Of a stretch of 64,000 nt of DNA, positions 33,820-44,863 are shown piece after piece. The notes below the pieces were generated by a model that was not told the DNA's origin, searched no databases, and was given only the letters and a program-made list of their open reading frames with translations. The translations under genes were made by a program, and so were the position numbers. The DNA is from Isoetes taiwanensis (lineage: Eukaryota; Streptophyta; Lycopodiopsida; Isoetales; Isoetaceae): NCBI GenBank assembly GCA_021234155.1, contig JAJEKV010000902.1:1-64000 (forward strand), read 5' to 3'. Numbering within the stretch: position 1 is the stretch's first letter; each line of letters begins with the position of its first letter.

Positions 33820-35396
33820 TGTGACGTCCCCAACTCCTTATACGATGCCCGCCATCGTATTCGAAGGAGGAGCATTCCCCGGCATTTGCTGGGGGGCCAT
33901 CCACCGACTCCACTCCCATGGGGGCGAGCCCGGCAAAGGGAAAGTGGATGTGTCATTCATCCGTCTTCCATCGGATCGACCTATCTGAAGCGTAACAAAC
34001 AACGTGAGCACAACTAATAATATCTGGAACACAATCACCATAACAATAGCAACATCACAGTCGGCCAATACCTTCATAACAATAATACAAAGGAGAGATC
34101 CTACCCGGGCTGGGACTCAAGGGGATGGACGGCTAGGCCTCCGAGTTCATTGCGAGGCGGAATGCATGGCAATGGATTTGGTCGGCATAGAACATGGCTA
34201 GGGTAGTCCCTCCATCCGCCCCTCCGTGCACACTTTGCGAGTAGGCTGAAAGTGTTGGGACTTGGCCGTAGCCCCCGCCGGGTGAATAGCCGGAGGGGCT
34301 ACTCTTTGCTGGGTTGCATCTCCCCAGCCCCATGAGGCAGGAAGAGCTGCCTCTCCTCGAGGAGGTATCCATGCTCATCGCGGCGGCTAGAGGGCCTTTG
34401 CCCTTATTCGACTTGAACTCTTTGGAAGGTCATATCCACCACCCGAAAGTGTGAGCTCATGCCTTGCCCACACGCCGTTGACAAGCCATTAAGCCCTACT
34501 GTGCCAAAGACCCCCGATAGGCTTTACTACCCGGAGGGGTCGGTCCCGCGATGAGACAAGTTCCTCCTTATCAACTTGGCCTTGTCCCTTCACCCACGAC
34601 CCGGTGGGCTCTGTGCACGGGCCGCATTTATGTGGGAACTAAGGTGCTATGCTAGGAGCATCTTCTACGACCTTTAGGTCTCTACCCCCTTCCCACAACA
34701 AGGAGATCCAGAGTGGAATACATGCAATATCACGTAGCGTAAATAGAGAATCATATCAATCTATCTACTCAACATCCAATGTCGTTCATTCGATTAGAGT
34801 CTCAGATCTAGGGATCTACAAGGCTTCAGAGATGATCTAACATACTAAACCGGCATATTACCCGCTTCTAAAGGCGGTTTTGCTTTGAACAACTAGATAC
34901 ACCGCTCCTTGGCTTGCTCTGATCCCGGAAGAAGCGTCCATGCTCCCGATCTTGCGAAGGCGACTGCTACTCACAAGCAATGTTGTGCAAATCCGACTTT
35001 TTCGGAGCCCTGCAATGCGATTTCGAGCCTTACCTTGGGCGAATTGGGCGGAAAACCCGAATGCGAAAAGAGGAAAGGAAGCTCTAGAAAACCCTAATTG
35101 GCAAAGTGAAAGGAGAGCTAGGGTCTAGGGTTTTAGCCCTTATATAGACCCTATCTAGGTTCAGGGCATCCCATGGGCAAATGGCTTTAAGCCATTTGGA
35201 AATGGATGAACAAAAGGAACCTTTTGTTGTGTATGTTTAATTACATACCTAACATCCAAGGTTGCCCCCTAGGTGCAACCTTTAGCTCCTAGGTGCAACG
35301 TTGTCCTGCTCTCAAGTACATGTCACTTGTGACATGTACGTAGACGCAAAAATGTATAATATACGTGTTAGGCGTATATTATCTTTGAACGTCACA
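33820..35396 (-). repeat. 3' LTR of E2
   Basis: It starts TGTGACGTCCCCAACTCC and ends TTTGAACGTCACA, giving inverted TGTGACG/CGTCACA ends. It matches 45488-47069 throughout, for example CGTAACAAAC...GTGAGCACAACTAATAAT and CATAACAATAGCAACATCAC. A TATATAAGG box, read on the minus strand, lies at 35138-35146, so transcription would run leftward from about 35110. Differences from the other LTR are small indels at C/G-rich sites. Confidence 0.95.
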
Positions 35397-35410
35397 TTCT
35401 CCCACCTTGA
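35397..35410 (-). other. Polypurine tract of E2
   Basis: Read on the minus strand, AAGGTGGGAGAA directly precedes the TGTGACG start of the 3' LTR. This is the expected site and composition for the primer of second-strand DNA synthesis in an LTR retrotransposon. Confidence 0.8.
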
Positions 35411-36213
35411 CTTGATGATGTCCTCAGCATCACGCTCTCCCACCTTGGGTACTGCATATCACACCCAATCACTGCGCATATGTCCATATTGCATATCCTC
35501 GCAATATTTATAGTTTCTTGTAATTGTGCTATGGTGAGAGGCTCTTCCGTCCTCTACTTCATAATCGACTATTAACAAAATTAACATCAATTATAGTTTT
35601 AAGGTTTTAACTAAAAACTTCGATCGCCTCCCTCACAACACATTATGGCAAAACTATGCGTTGTGAGTTCTTGTCGCCTACCCTCCTGCCTTTCGGTCCT
35701 TCTAGTTACTGCAGGATATACGCCACGTTAGTACATTTAATTATTATTATAAGGGTTGGTTGTAAGGGGACCACCCATTAAATACAATTATATGGATGCA
35801 AAGGCATATCTCTAAGATAGGAAGATTATGTTTCTTCCATCTGGCCGAAGAGAGACAGCGCCCTATTATGCCTATATGCATGCTCATGCCTACACAGCAT
35901 AGTTGCCTAGCGTGGGACTTGGGTCCTTCCGTGATATAGGCGGAAGGGCCCTCCCGTAGGCATTGACTAGAGGTGCTTTTCCTATCAATGCATACCCTAA
36001 TGACCTCTTTTCGAGGTCGTCTACTTCCGTGGGACAGAAGTAGACTTCTAATCTACCTTCCACTCAACAAGCGGAAACGCGGTCATGCCTACATTGACAT
36101 TACACCACGCCCTAGAGAGCACCGTAGTGGTCTCATCATCGGTAGCAACGCATGCAACCCATGCCTAGCATAGGCTGCATGCGTAGATTAGCCTTAGCTA
36201 CACATGCTTAAAT
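35411..36213 (-). other. 3' untranslated part of E2
   Basis: About 800 bases between the chromodomain stop and the polypurine tract. No frame on either strand resembles a protein. Such a spacer is common in plant gypsy elements. Confidence 0.6.
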
Positions 36214-36528
36214 CTAAACCCAAATCGACATGCCTGAGTCGATTTCTTGGTTGCTGATGTCGACTACTTCGGTGACGAGCCGACCCTTGCATTGCTCCAT
36301 AAACTCGGGGTACTGCTTCTTGAGATCTGACTCAAGTACCCATGTAGCGTCTTCCACTGGTAAGTGCTTCCACTTCACAAGGTATTGGAGGAATTTTGAC
36401 CTTCTTGTCTTCTTATAAGATCTATCAAGAAGGACTTCCGGGACGATTTCAATATGCTCGTCTGTCATTTCTAAAAACTCATTTGTCTCCAATACTTCCT
36501 CTGGGTTTGGGGTGTGCCTCTTTAGCAA
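36214..36528 (-). CDS. C-terminal chromodomain of the E2 integrase
   Basis: The frame encodes LLDRSYKKTRRSKFLQYLVK, then WKHLPVEDATWVLESDLKKQ and a final FMEQCKGR. This is the chromodomain pattern: an aromatic 'YLVKWK', then 'DATW' and an acidic helix. In chromoviruses this domain follows integrase and directs insertion, often to chromatin carrying methylated H3 tails. One cage aromatic (Y of YLVKWK) and the tryptophans are present. Upstream pieces of the integrase C-terminal region lie at 36707-36907. It is notable because the same element also encodes an H3-like protein. Confidence 0.85.
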   Translation of the reverse strand: MLKRHTPNPEEVLETNEFLEMTDEHIEIVPEVLLDRSYKKTRRSKFLQYLVKWKHLPVEDATWVLESDLKKQYPEFMEQCKGRLVTEVVDISNQEIDSGMSIWV

Positions 36529-36529
36529 A

Positions 36530-37738
36530 CTTACGTGGAAAACTTTATGGATCTTAAGATGTGGCCGGCAATTCCAACTTGTAGGATTGGTTACCTACTC
36601 TTCTCTATTCTCAAGGGTCCAGCCCATCTTGGGCGAGCCTCTTGCAATTGCCGATGCGCGAGCTTAGCGCTTGACTTTGATCTTCAACCACACTTTGTCT
36701 CCCACTTCAAATTCTCTTACCGTCTATGCTTGTCTCGGCGATGCTTTTCCGCCGCTTCTTGCTGCAAGGAGATATCCTCTCACTTCCTCCACCAAGTCTT
36801 GCATTTAGAAAGCATCTCTTTTGGGAGACTTCCACCTTGGACCTGGGGTTGTGCCAAGTATCCGGGGTAAGACACCGATACCCGTAATTAATCATAAAAG
36901 GACTCATCTGCGATGACTCCTCCTTTAGTCTTTGTTGTAGGCAAACTCTACTAGGTAGATGAAATCATCCCACTTGGATTGCTTGTTCCATATATAGCTT
37001 CTTAACATATCTTCGATGATCCTGTTTGTCCTCTCCGTCGACCATCTGTTTGGGGATGATATGCCGTGCTCATCGAAGCTTCGTCCGGATGGTGGTGAAT
37101 AGGTCCTGCCAAAAGGCACTCATAAACTTGAGTCTCTATCCGAGATTATCTCCCTTGGCATGCCATGGAGCCTAAAAAATCTCCTTAACAAATAGGTTGG
37201 GCGTGTCTAATGTCAGATCTCTGTTCCGCACGGCACAAAGTGTGCCATCTTTGACAACTTATCTACTACCACCATCAAGGCATCTTTGCCCCTTTGCTGT
37301 TCTTGGGAGTCCCGTAATAAAATCCATACTTATCACCTCCCACTTTAGCGTTTGCACGGGCAATGGTTCCAAGGCACGGGATCCGGAGCCGTTCCGCCTT
37401 TGTCTCACGGGCATGTCGCACTCTCTAATATATCTTGCTATTTCCTTCTTCATGCGGGCCAATAATAACCGCTTCTAATCTTGAAATATGTCTTCATGAA
37501 CCCTGCATGCCCCAGCTATGGGACTATTGTGTGTATCATTCAAAATAAGCTTTCTAACTTTGCGTAAGATTTTGGTACACACAATTTGTTTTATAATATA
37601 GCAAGTTCCCTTCCTTCTTGTAGTGCCTGAACATCTCCCTTTCCTTGTCGGTCCTGGCCTCTTTGGAAAGGCTCGCCCAAACTTCCTTGAAGTCGAGGTC
37701 CGTCGGCAATGTTTCCTCAATCTTCTTGCCAAACTCAC
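36530..37738 (-). CDS. int: E2 integrase (frameshifted)
   Basis: Minus-strand pieces in order: a zinc-binding N-terminal part with ARMKKEIARYIRECDMPVRQ near 37460-37400, where the usual final cysteines are altered or shifted. The core start is KWEVISMDFITGLPRTAKGQ (37259-37462), containing the first catalytic aspartate of the D,D-35-E triad. The frame at 37119-36925 contains RTNRIIEDMLRSYIW and WDDFIYLVEFAYNKD, the usual C-terminal part of the core, and SPFMINYGYRCLTPD follows at 36907. The glutamate region is the stretch with TERTNRIIEDMLR. Integrase inserts the cDNA into the genome. Breaks at C/G-rich points split it. Confidence 0.8.
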
Positions 37739-38066
37739 TTACAAGTGTTGATATGGCGTTACAATGAATTCTGGTTGCCAATGGCTTCCTGGAAAGGGCA
37801 TCCGCAACCACATTGAGCTTCCCTGGCTTATAACTTATCTCAAAGTCATATTCTTCCAAGAATTCCATCCATCTCCTTTGCCTCAAATTAAGGAGCGGCT
37901 GCGTAAATATATATTGGAGGCTTTGATGATCCGTGTCTAACTGGAATTTTCTTCCCAATAAATAATGCCTCCAAATTCTTAAAGCCCTTACTATAGCCAG
38001 GAGCTCCTGATCATGCGTTGGGTAGCGCTGCTCGGCGTCGTTCAACTTCTTGGAATCATAGGCCAC
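37554..38066 (-). CDS. E2 RNase H domain
   Basis: A frame of 170 codons with AYDSKKLNDAEQRYPTHDQE, LLAIVRALRIWRHYLLG and TDHQSLQYIFTQPLLNLRQR, ending the domain with KPGKLNVVADALSRKP. These are hallmarks of the gypsy RNase H and its connection to integrase. RNase H removes the RNA strand during cDNA synthesis. It follows the reverse transcriptase after one break near 38067-38131. Confidence 0.9.
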   Translation of the reverse strand: MAYDSKKLNDAEQRYPTHDQELLAIVRALRIWRHYLLGRKFQLDTDHQSLQYIFTQPLLNLRQRRWMEFLEEYDFEISYKPGKLNVVADALSRKPLATRIHCNAISTLVSEFGKKIEETLPTDLDFKEVWASLSKEARTDKEREMFRHYKKEGNLLYYKTNCVYQNLTQS

Positions 38067-38131
38067 TACTCTTTCCTCCCGCGTGATGAGGATTGCGGGT
38101 CGCTATCCCGCTAAGCATCATTACTCTGAGC

Positions 38132-39010
38132 TTATCTTTTGGTCGGATCTGGCAAGACCAATACTGGCGCCGTCGTCAAAGCTTCCTTCAGTGTCTCAAA
38201 TGCTTTCTGGGCCTTGTTTTGCCAATGGGTTGCCCAATCTTTTATCTTCCCACCTTTTGTGAGATCCGTTAATGGCGCTGCTACCTTGGCAAAATTCTTC
38301 ACAAATCTTCTATAATAGCCTGCTAGCCCTAGGAAGCTCCTGACTTCATGCGTATTCTTTGGTGCCGGCCAGCCGATCACAGCTTCTATCTTCGCAGGGT
38401 CTGTGGAAATGCCTTCTGCTGTGATCACGTGCCCCAAGTACTCCACTCTTTCCGGATTTAATGAAAGTGGCACCCGATAACCGCAAAGAGTTGATGCCTT
38501 CTTAACTTTTCAAGCACCTTCCTCAAGTGTTGGGCGTGCTCCTCCACGGACTTCTACCGTAAACCAAGATATCGCCGAAGAAGACTATGATGAAGGAATC
38601 TAGAAATTCGCGGAAGGCGTCGTTCATTAACCTCATGAATGTTCTTTGGTGCATTAGACAATCCAAAGGGCATAATTTGTGAACTCATAGTGCCCATATC
38701 TTGTCTGAACGCTGTCTTATGAATGTCTTCCTCCTTGATCCTAATCTGGTGATATCACGATCGAGATCTATTTTGGAAGATCTTTGCTCTCGCACCTTTG
38801 ATCCATTAAGTCATCGACCCTAGGCAAGGCATACTTATTTTTGATGGTGTGCTTATTTAATCGCTGGTAATCAATGCACATCCTAAGGCTCCCATCCTTC
38901 TTCTTTACAAAGAGAAGGGGGTTCGACGGGGAGACACTAGGTCTTATGAACCCTAGGTCTAGCAATTCTTGCAATTGCTTCTTTAACTCCGTCAACTCCT
39001 CGGTTGACAT
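38132..39010 (-). CDS. pol: E2 reverse transcriptase (frameshifted)
   Basis: The first piece, 39010-38768, has [40 protein letters not shown] and [12 protein letters not shown], the start of the palm. The last piece, 38473-38132, has [40 protein letters not shown] and [15 protein letters not shown]. Between them the catalytic motif near 38560-38590 reads [12 protein letters not shown], where chromoviruses normally have F-D-D. The first aspartate codon (38574-38576) reads GGC, glycine. This is either an inactivating change or a miscalled base in a CG-rich spot. Confidence 0.9.
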
Positions 39011-39099
39011 CCTATAAGGTGCCTTGCTTGTAGGCTTCGGCCCGAGTTCAAGTGCTATTTCACTTTCGACTCCTCTATAGGGCTGAAGTCGCTTAATCT

Positions 39100-39990
39100 C
39101 ATCGAGGGAACAAGTCGTGAAATTCCTCGATCAACTTTGCTATTGGCCCGGGAAGCTTGCTAGATTCTTTGATCTCTTTATTTCTCCGGCTCCTGATCTT
39201 GGAGCTCAAGCTTAAGGAGATAGGCCACGGCCGCTTTCTTATGCACTTAAGCAATTTTTCACTACTCATGCATTGCATGATTGGGGTTACTTCTTTTGTG
39301 ATTTCATGACTTTGCCCTCTGGCGTTGTTAAGGTCACCTTTACGTTTCCTACAATCGATGATTGCTCCCGCCGTCGTCAAGATATTCCATTCCAATGATG
39401 AGATCATACTTGCCTATATTCATGACTTCGCCTCCCAATGCAACATTAACACTGCAAGTCTACATTGAAGTTTATTCTCTTCCTTTTGTATGCCTAATTG
39501 CTCCATTGGCTAACGGTGGCCTGGGCTTGGACTTTAACGCTTTAACTTCAACATGCTTACCATCCTAGGGGATGCAAAATTATATTTGCTTCGAGTCTAT
39601 CAATACTATAAAGGATTTCTCTTGGGCTCTTTGGGCCGTTGAGATCACCCTTAACCGACTTTTTCGCATTCCATATCAATACCGCAAAGATGTGACCTCA
39701 CCATGGATGTAATCCCATTGCTTTTCGGTAAATGCGTCGATGGTGTCTCCCCATCCCAGCTCTGCCAATGCCAGATTCATAATCGGGGGGCAATTGTTGG
39801 TCCTATACCCCCGGCCGGAAGCATCTGAAACACAATTGCTTCTCTATACATTCTCGCTTCTTCTCCTTGGGAATGGATGCAGAAATTGCCTCACCGCTTG
39901 GGGAGTAGTTAGACTTGGCTCCTTGCTCCTGAAGCTTACTGTTTCTTTTCCCGCTTGCCACTACTTGTGTTGCCTTGCTTCCCATAATTT
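39100..39990 (-). CDS. pro: E2 zinc knuckle and aspartic protease (frameshifted)
   Basis: [12 protein letters not shown], near 39803-39840, is the start of a CCHC zinc knuckle at the end of Gag. Further on, the minus strand reads [10 protein letters not shown], near 39590-39620, the D-S-G protease active-site region with a break directly after the serine. [19 protein letters not shown] follows, matching the usual text after the active site. The frame 39407-39099 is the protease-reverse transcriptase linker and ends [15 protein letters not shown], a standard motif before the palm. Confidence 0.75.
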
Positions 39991-40056
39991 GAGTTGTCTG
40001 CGTCTTGCTAGCTATCGGGCTTGCGCCCTTGGGCTATAGCCCCCCCGCTCTTCCCC

Positions 40057-41035
40057 TTATCCCGAAATATTGCTGCCTTGATGCCCGCTCTTGTGGACCT
40101 GTTTCCTTGCAAACTTATGGCCTTTGCTTCTGCCTCGACACGCATCTGCGGGTTTATTGCCCCTACAAGCTTGGCGGATCTCATCATTCAAGCCTTCAAT
40201 ATAGCCTTCCACAAGATGCTTTTCACTCAACTTTGGCACATAAAGCCTTAGTCTCATGAATTCCTCCGTGTATTTTCGACTGATTTGTTGCCTGTTGCGA
40301 CCTATAGAACTGCCGCATCATGTTGCACTTATGTTCTCTTGGTACATAATGATGTTTGAACGCCTCTTGGCTTAACTTCCTCAATTTACAACGCCCCCTC
40401 GCTTCAGCCCATGTGCTTTTGGCATACCCCTTCCACCAAATTCTGTTTGCACCCTTGAGGTTTGCCATTGCTACCCTGCCTTTGTCTTTATCTTTCATGC
40501 CATAGGCGTTGCCATACTCACTCATCTCATCCAGCCACGCCTCTGCTTCCATTCAGGATCTGTTTTCTCCTCGGCGCTCCTAACTTTCTTCGGCTTTCCG
40601 CATATTACTAGTGGTCGACTTTCTTCCCCGTAATGTCCGATCAGTGATCTGTCCCCTGTCACGGTTTTTGGATCTTGGCGGCGATCCAGGTGCCTCTTCT
40701 TCCTGCTCTACGATGCAATACGTATCCGCTGGAGTCAGGATCGAACTAGGAGATCTTCTCCTTACCGCCCGGCTTCCTTCGTTGTAACTGTTCGGCCGGT
40801 GAGGTTTCCGCAAAGGCACATGCAGTCCCGTCCTCCTATTCTTTGCTGCCCACCTTTAGCAATGGCCTTATGTCGTGGATGTCGGATCGACTGGGATAGC
40901 TCCTCCTCCTGTTACCGCTTGGTCGAGCGCAAATTCCTGTTTGGAAGCGCCTTGGGGAATGCGTTCTTGTTCTCATTGCTGTGTTCATCAAAGGTTTCTA
41001 GGTACTCTAGCCGCATGCACATTAGAGTACATTCT
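40057..41035 (-). CDS. gag: E2 Gag (frameshifted)
   Basis: The probable start is near 41035 (MCMRLEYLETFDEHSNENKN). The frame 40819-40580 is basic and proline/serine-rich. The frame 40552-40223 is the Gag core: AEAWLDEMSEYGNAYGMKD, RVAMANLKGANRIWWKGYA and EAFKHHYVPREHKCNMMRQF, closely matching the retrotransposon Gag family. The frame 40257-40057 continues with HLVEGYIEGLNDEIRQ, as in E1 (VEGYIEGLAPPIKRMV). Gag packages the element RNA. The shared text with E1 supports one family. Confidence 0.85.
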
Positions 41036-41241
41036 GATCATTAGTTCTTGTTTTTGTGTGTTACGTTGTTTTACTTGTTTATACAATTTGAGGGAACAAT
41101 TATATCTGAAAAAGAGACATATATTACATTAATATATATATATAATAAACTTTTACATGCAATTTAATAGACTTTTACTCTTGAAACTTCTTGAGGTAGT
41201 CGTGGTGGTCCTCCAAAAATTTCTTCACTTTGGGCCGCGGC

Positions 41242-42262
41242 CTAATGACCTGTTACGTCCCCGAGGATATTTGTTGTCGTTCCTCCTTGGAGTCTTTGCC
41301 TCCATGTCTTCAATTCTCCTATCCGATGTATACGCGGTATTGTCACTACCAATCGCCTGCCCACGCCTATAAGGGATTGCAAAAGTCGAAGATGGTCAAT
41401 GCAATCGCCTCTCTTGATGGGACAACATGGTCGATGTTTGGAGCTAATCGCATGGTGTCCAAACCACGAGAGGCGATAAGCATAAAGACCCTTCTTCACC
41501 TCTTGGGCTAAATTGGCGGTGAATAACCGCTATTCTTCCATCTAGCGAAAGCCGGCGGTAGTATCCGAAAGTGCTTTGTCATGCCCTGTTTCTTCGCGCA
41601 GAAGGAAGTTGCCCCGCGCCTTCCCGCCGAAGTCATCCTTTGGTATCTCCTCTAGCTCTCACGAAGTCTTGGTGCACCAGCCTCCTTAGGTTGATCTTGC
41701 CTCCATGTTGCTTCGGGATGGGTGTTGGCGCAGCTTCGGTAATAATCTTGATGTGGACTTGCCCTTGATGCCCATTTGTTCACGAATCGCCATGAACTCC
41801 TCTTAGGGCAATTCCTTTTCGGCCATCATCGCCGATACTGCGTAAGCTTCTATATCGATGACGTCTCGCGGTGAAGGTTCCGCTTCACTAATCTTTGATA
41901 GGGAAGTCCCGAGCTTCTCGATCGATGAAGTCGTCGCCGAGGTCCGCTTCTTTGTCGTAGGAGATGCGAATCTCATCTACCCTAAGACCTCCGCCGCGAC
42001 AACGTGGAAGGTTCTTGATGTCATGAAGGGTTAGATATGCCTCGCCTGCTATGAACACCGGCGTCAAGCTTGTAATGCCCTGCCCGAGTGGTGGGGCTCT
42101 TCTTGTTGCTCTCAGTCCCTCTTCGAAGCTTTGGATCTGATGTTCTGCTTGCTGCCTCTCCTGTTCTAGATCCAGGTCTTCCGGGTCTGACTCGTATTCA
42201 TCCTCCTCCTCTTCTTCTTGCTCGTACTCGAGTCGCATCCGTTCCTTCTCTGCTGCGGCCAT
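41242..42262 (-). CDS. E2 accessory ORF b, unrecognised
   Basis: It starts MAAAEKERMRLEYEQ and then has a strongly acidic run (EEEEEDEYESDPEDLDLEQE) likely to be a coiled or disordered segment. GITSLTPVFIAGEAYLTLHD and RVDEIRISYDKEADLGDDFI follow. A break near 41888 leads to PSPRDVIDIEAYAVSAMMAE and later KKGLYAYRLSWFGHHAISSK, ending near 41242. Total about 330 codons. The product is unknown. I compared it with H2A, H2B and H4 because of the H3-like ORF next door and found no convincing match. The position matches ORF b of E1. Confidence 0.45.
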
Positions 42263-42811
42263 GGCTATGGGTTCAACTTCTAAAGAAATTTTGAATCGAG
42301 GGTTCCCCTATCCGGGTTTGACCCGAAGAGATAGAAAGATGGCTCACCTGCTTGTATATGGGAGAAGTACCTCCTCCTATTGACAGAGAGATGGACATGT
42401 AGTTGGGAAGGCGGATCGGTTTTTATTCTCTAAGTACTTATCTACATTTGGGATATCTTGCAGGGCTGACTTGAGGGCAGTGTTAGGTGCAAAATACCCT
42501 ACACAAGGTGGGATTACTACCAAAAAGTGTCCTATCTTGGCATGGAACTAAGACATGATGTTCTGGTAGAAGGGAGTGGCGTTGATGGTAGCCTCAATGT
42601 CAAGTTCCTTTCGGAAGACACTGAAGGCGGATTCGATGTCGGCTTCAATTACATGAGTGAGTGGCCTGCACCATCGCTTTTGAATGAAGAAGTGGCCATG
42701 AGCGGCGAGGAGTTGGGATGATGCGGAATCTTGCGAAGCGCCCTAAGGATCGAGAAAAAATCGGCTTGGAGCAGAGAGCGAGGTTGGAAGGTGCAAATGA
42801 CACTTGGGTTC

Positions 42812-42833
42812 CCCTTTATAGGCAAAACCCTAA
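42812..42833 (-). promoter_or_regulatory. Possible internal TATA box with AAACCCTAA box
   Basis: Read on the minus strand, TATAAAGG (42820-42813) lies next to TTAGGGTTT (42833-42825), about 550 bases before ORF b. A similar pair occurs before the H3-like ORF at 44864-44885. AAACCCTAA boxes are common in promoters of plant growth and ribosomal genes. There is no expression evidence. Confidence 0.3.
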
Positions 42834-42959
42834 TTTTGGGAAAATTTTAGGTTTACAATTCTCTGACTTTCTAGGGTCTAGAGGTATGATTTATAGGCTA
42901 ACTGAGCTTGGAAATGCCCTAAGGGTCCCTAAGCAATGATTTTGGTTCGCTCTAAGGAC

Positions 42960-43475
42960 AACTTGGATCAATTCGGACGAGACCACTCACCATCTTGCCA
43001 GGTGGGATCGGTTTGCAAACCGAACTGGTTGGGGGCGACTCTGTGAGGGTGGGACTGCCATTTAGGTCACTAATGATGCTAAACTAGAGAACTACGGACA
43101 TAATCTGGATATCTCATCGAGATAGATAGGATTGAGCCTTCTACCGCCTTATTTGGGCAAGTTGTGGTGGAGTTTGGGGTTCGACCACTCCACAAAGGAT
43201 CTTGTGGGTGGAATCGGATTCCAAACCAAATGGGTGGCGCACTCGTGAGGGGTGGAGCTCCATTTGACTCGGGCGTTGGCCAATTTGGACAGATTAGGGG
43301 TCAATTCCTACTAACTAGGATGAGCTAGGTCGAATAGTATACCTACTTTACGCATTTAGGCAAGATTTGGCACCAAACCATGCTCAACCACTCCACACAA
43401 AGGCGCCAGGGGTGGGATCGGTTTGCAAACCCGAATGGGTTAGGCGCACTCTGTGAGGGTGGGATCAAAATGCCT
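42960..43475. repeat. Three diverged repeats of about 200 bp with CGGTTTGCAAACCG
   Basis: GGTGGGATCGGTTTGCAAAC and GACTCTGTGAGGGTGGGA recur, with changes, near 43001, 43206 and 43411. A fourth copy lies near 45222-45275, beside the 5' LTR. The core CGGTTTGCAAACCG is a perfect 14-bp palindrome at 43009-43022. The repeats lie in the untranslated parts around the H3-like ORF of E2 and could be regulatory or packaging sites. Confidence 0.7.
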
Positions 43476-43615
43476 GGTTTGTTCCAAACTTTGCTATTTC
43501 TAAATATAGAATCGGCAATACATCCTATTTAAACTCGATTTGACTTATTTATTTATCAAACTATAGACTTATACCAAAGAAAAGGTCATTTACAACAGTT
43601 CAAGGGCCCTCCTTC

Positions 43616-44777
43616 TTAATAAAGCTGAGCTAGTCTAATATCTTTGGGCATACAAGTCACTCTCTTAGCGTGTTGAGCACACGCTAAATGAAGTCTTCAG
43701 TAATGTACGATGTCTTTTGCTCCGGCGCCTCTGCGGTCTGGCGGCATGTCGCCCAGCGGACCCGTTTGGATGGGTCGAACTCTGCGCAAAATCTCCCTCG
43801 TTAGGCGTGCAAAGGGGCTGCGGGAATAAGGAAGCCATAGCTCTGCTTTGGAAGTGCTTGATTTCTGGGCCGCCCTCAATTTTGAGTCCGCCCGGCCTTT
43901 TCATCGGCTTCTTCGGGAGGGTTGGCTGTTCCCGTTAAGGGGCTTCAACGTGTTCTTCTTAGTTGGCCGACCTCCCTCAATGGTCTTCACTCTGTGTTCT
44001 TCGTAGTATTTGGAGTATTCTTGGTGCATTTTCATGTACGCAGTGATACTCCTTTAGCTCCTTCCAGGTACTTCAAGTCCGCTTGGTAGCATAGGACTCC
44101 CTCTGCGGCCTTGGTTTCTTGGTCTTTGTCATTTGGGGTGCTTGGCTGACCATTTAGGATAGGCGGTGCATTAACCTGAGGGTCTTCATCCTCCGTTATT
44201 GGGTTTGAAGGGCCGAAGTCTCTCTGGTTCATGTCCTCCGCTCCTCCTCGAGGTTGGTCGGACGAAGATGGGGGCTTCTCGAGATCCGGCTCACGTATGG
44301 TCACTCCGCGGCCGGTGTCTTCTTTTCTTCGTTTCTCCATGGCACTTCGGGTCCTTACCTTTCTCCCGCTCTCACCTTCTCCGCTCCTCTTTGCGCTTCC
44401 TCCTTTCTTCCCTCCTCTGTTCCTTCTCCTCCCTCCTCTTTCCCGGCTCTTCCTTTTCCGCCCAAGCTCGCCTTGGATTTCTTGGCTCGCCTTCTTCTCT
44501 TTTCCTCTTCACCTTTTTGGTTCGACTCTGGTTCCTCATCATCCCGAAGATCTCCTCCGGCTCTCTCCGCAGTTCACGCTGGGCGTCGCCTCCCGTCAAG
44601 GTGCTCCGTACACATTCCTCGCTCTTCGTGGTTAGGGTTAGTGTGGTTCAACCGTGCCTCCTCTTCCGTCGCGCGCACTTGCCTCCCGATGCGCCTTCGC
44701 CTGGACGTGGCCCGGCCCTGGCGCTCACATAGCCGGGTGGCATAACCTTGCGGGCAGTCTGCTTTCGTCCGTGCCAT
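43616..44777 (-). CDS. Histone H3-like protein encoded by retrotransposon E2
   Basis: The ATG at 44775-44777 opens MARTKADCPQGY. MARTK is the exact start of histone H3 and of most plant CENH3 proteins. A basic stretch (ATSRRRRIGRQVRATEEEAR) leads to a very charged K/R/E-rich linker near 44600-44370 and an acidic, proline-rich linker (EKPPSSSDQPRGG, then ITEDEDPQVNAPP). The last 98 codons (43913-43616) are an H3 fold broken by shifts: KKPMKRPGG (H3: KKPHRFRPGT), KHFQSRAMASLFPQ, PFARLTREIL (H3: [10 protein letters not shown]), SYITEDFI (H3: VGLFEDTN), then CAQHAKRVTCMPKDIRLAQL (H3: [20 protein letters not shown]). Stop TAA at 43616-43618. Total about 385 codons against 135 for H3. It is the first ORF after the 5' LTR, as in E1. 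The linker is unlike any histone I know. Confidence 0.8.
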
Positions 44778-44863
44778 GCTTTTGTTTGTGGGTTTTCTGA
44801 GCTTTGGCTTTTGAAGATCGTCTTCTTGCGAAGCTGTTCTAGGGAAAGGTGGGGATAAAATGG

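Noticed and set aside
41800-42262. Possible H4- or H2A-like segment in E2 ORF b (GITSL, RGGGLRVDEIRIS, PSPRDVIDIEAYAV)
   Set aside because: A few residues fit H4 or H2A, but no helix matches over its length and the key H4 text is absent. The idea was prompted by the H3-like neighbour.
44199-44745. Large plus-strand frames opposite the E2 H3-like ORF, and similar frames at 47415-47806
   Set aside because: They are serine/leucine/proline-rich mirrors of a purine-rich coding strand or a polypyrimidine tract.
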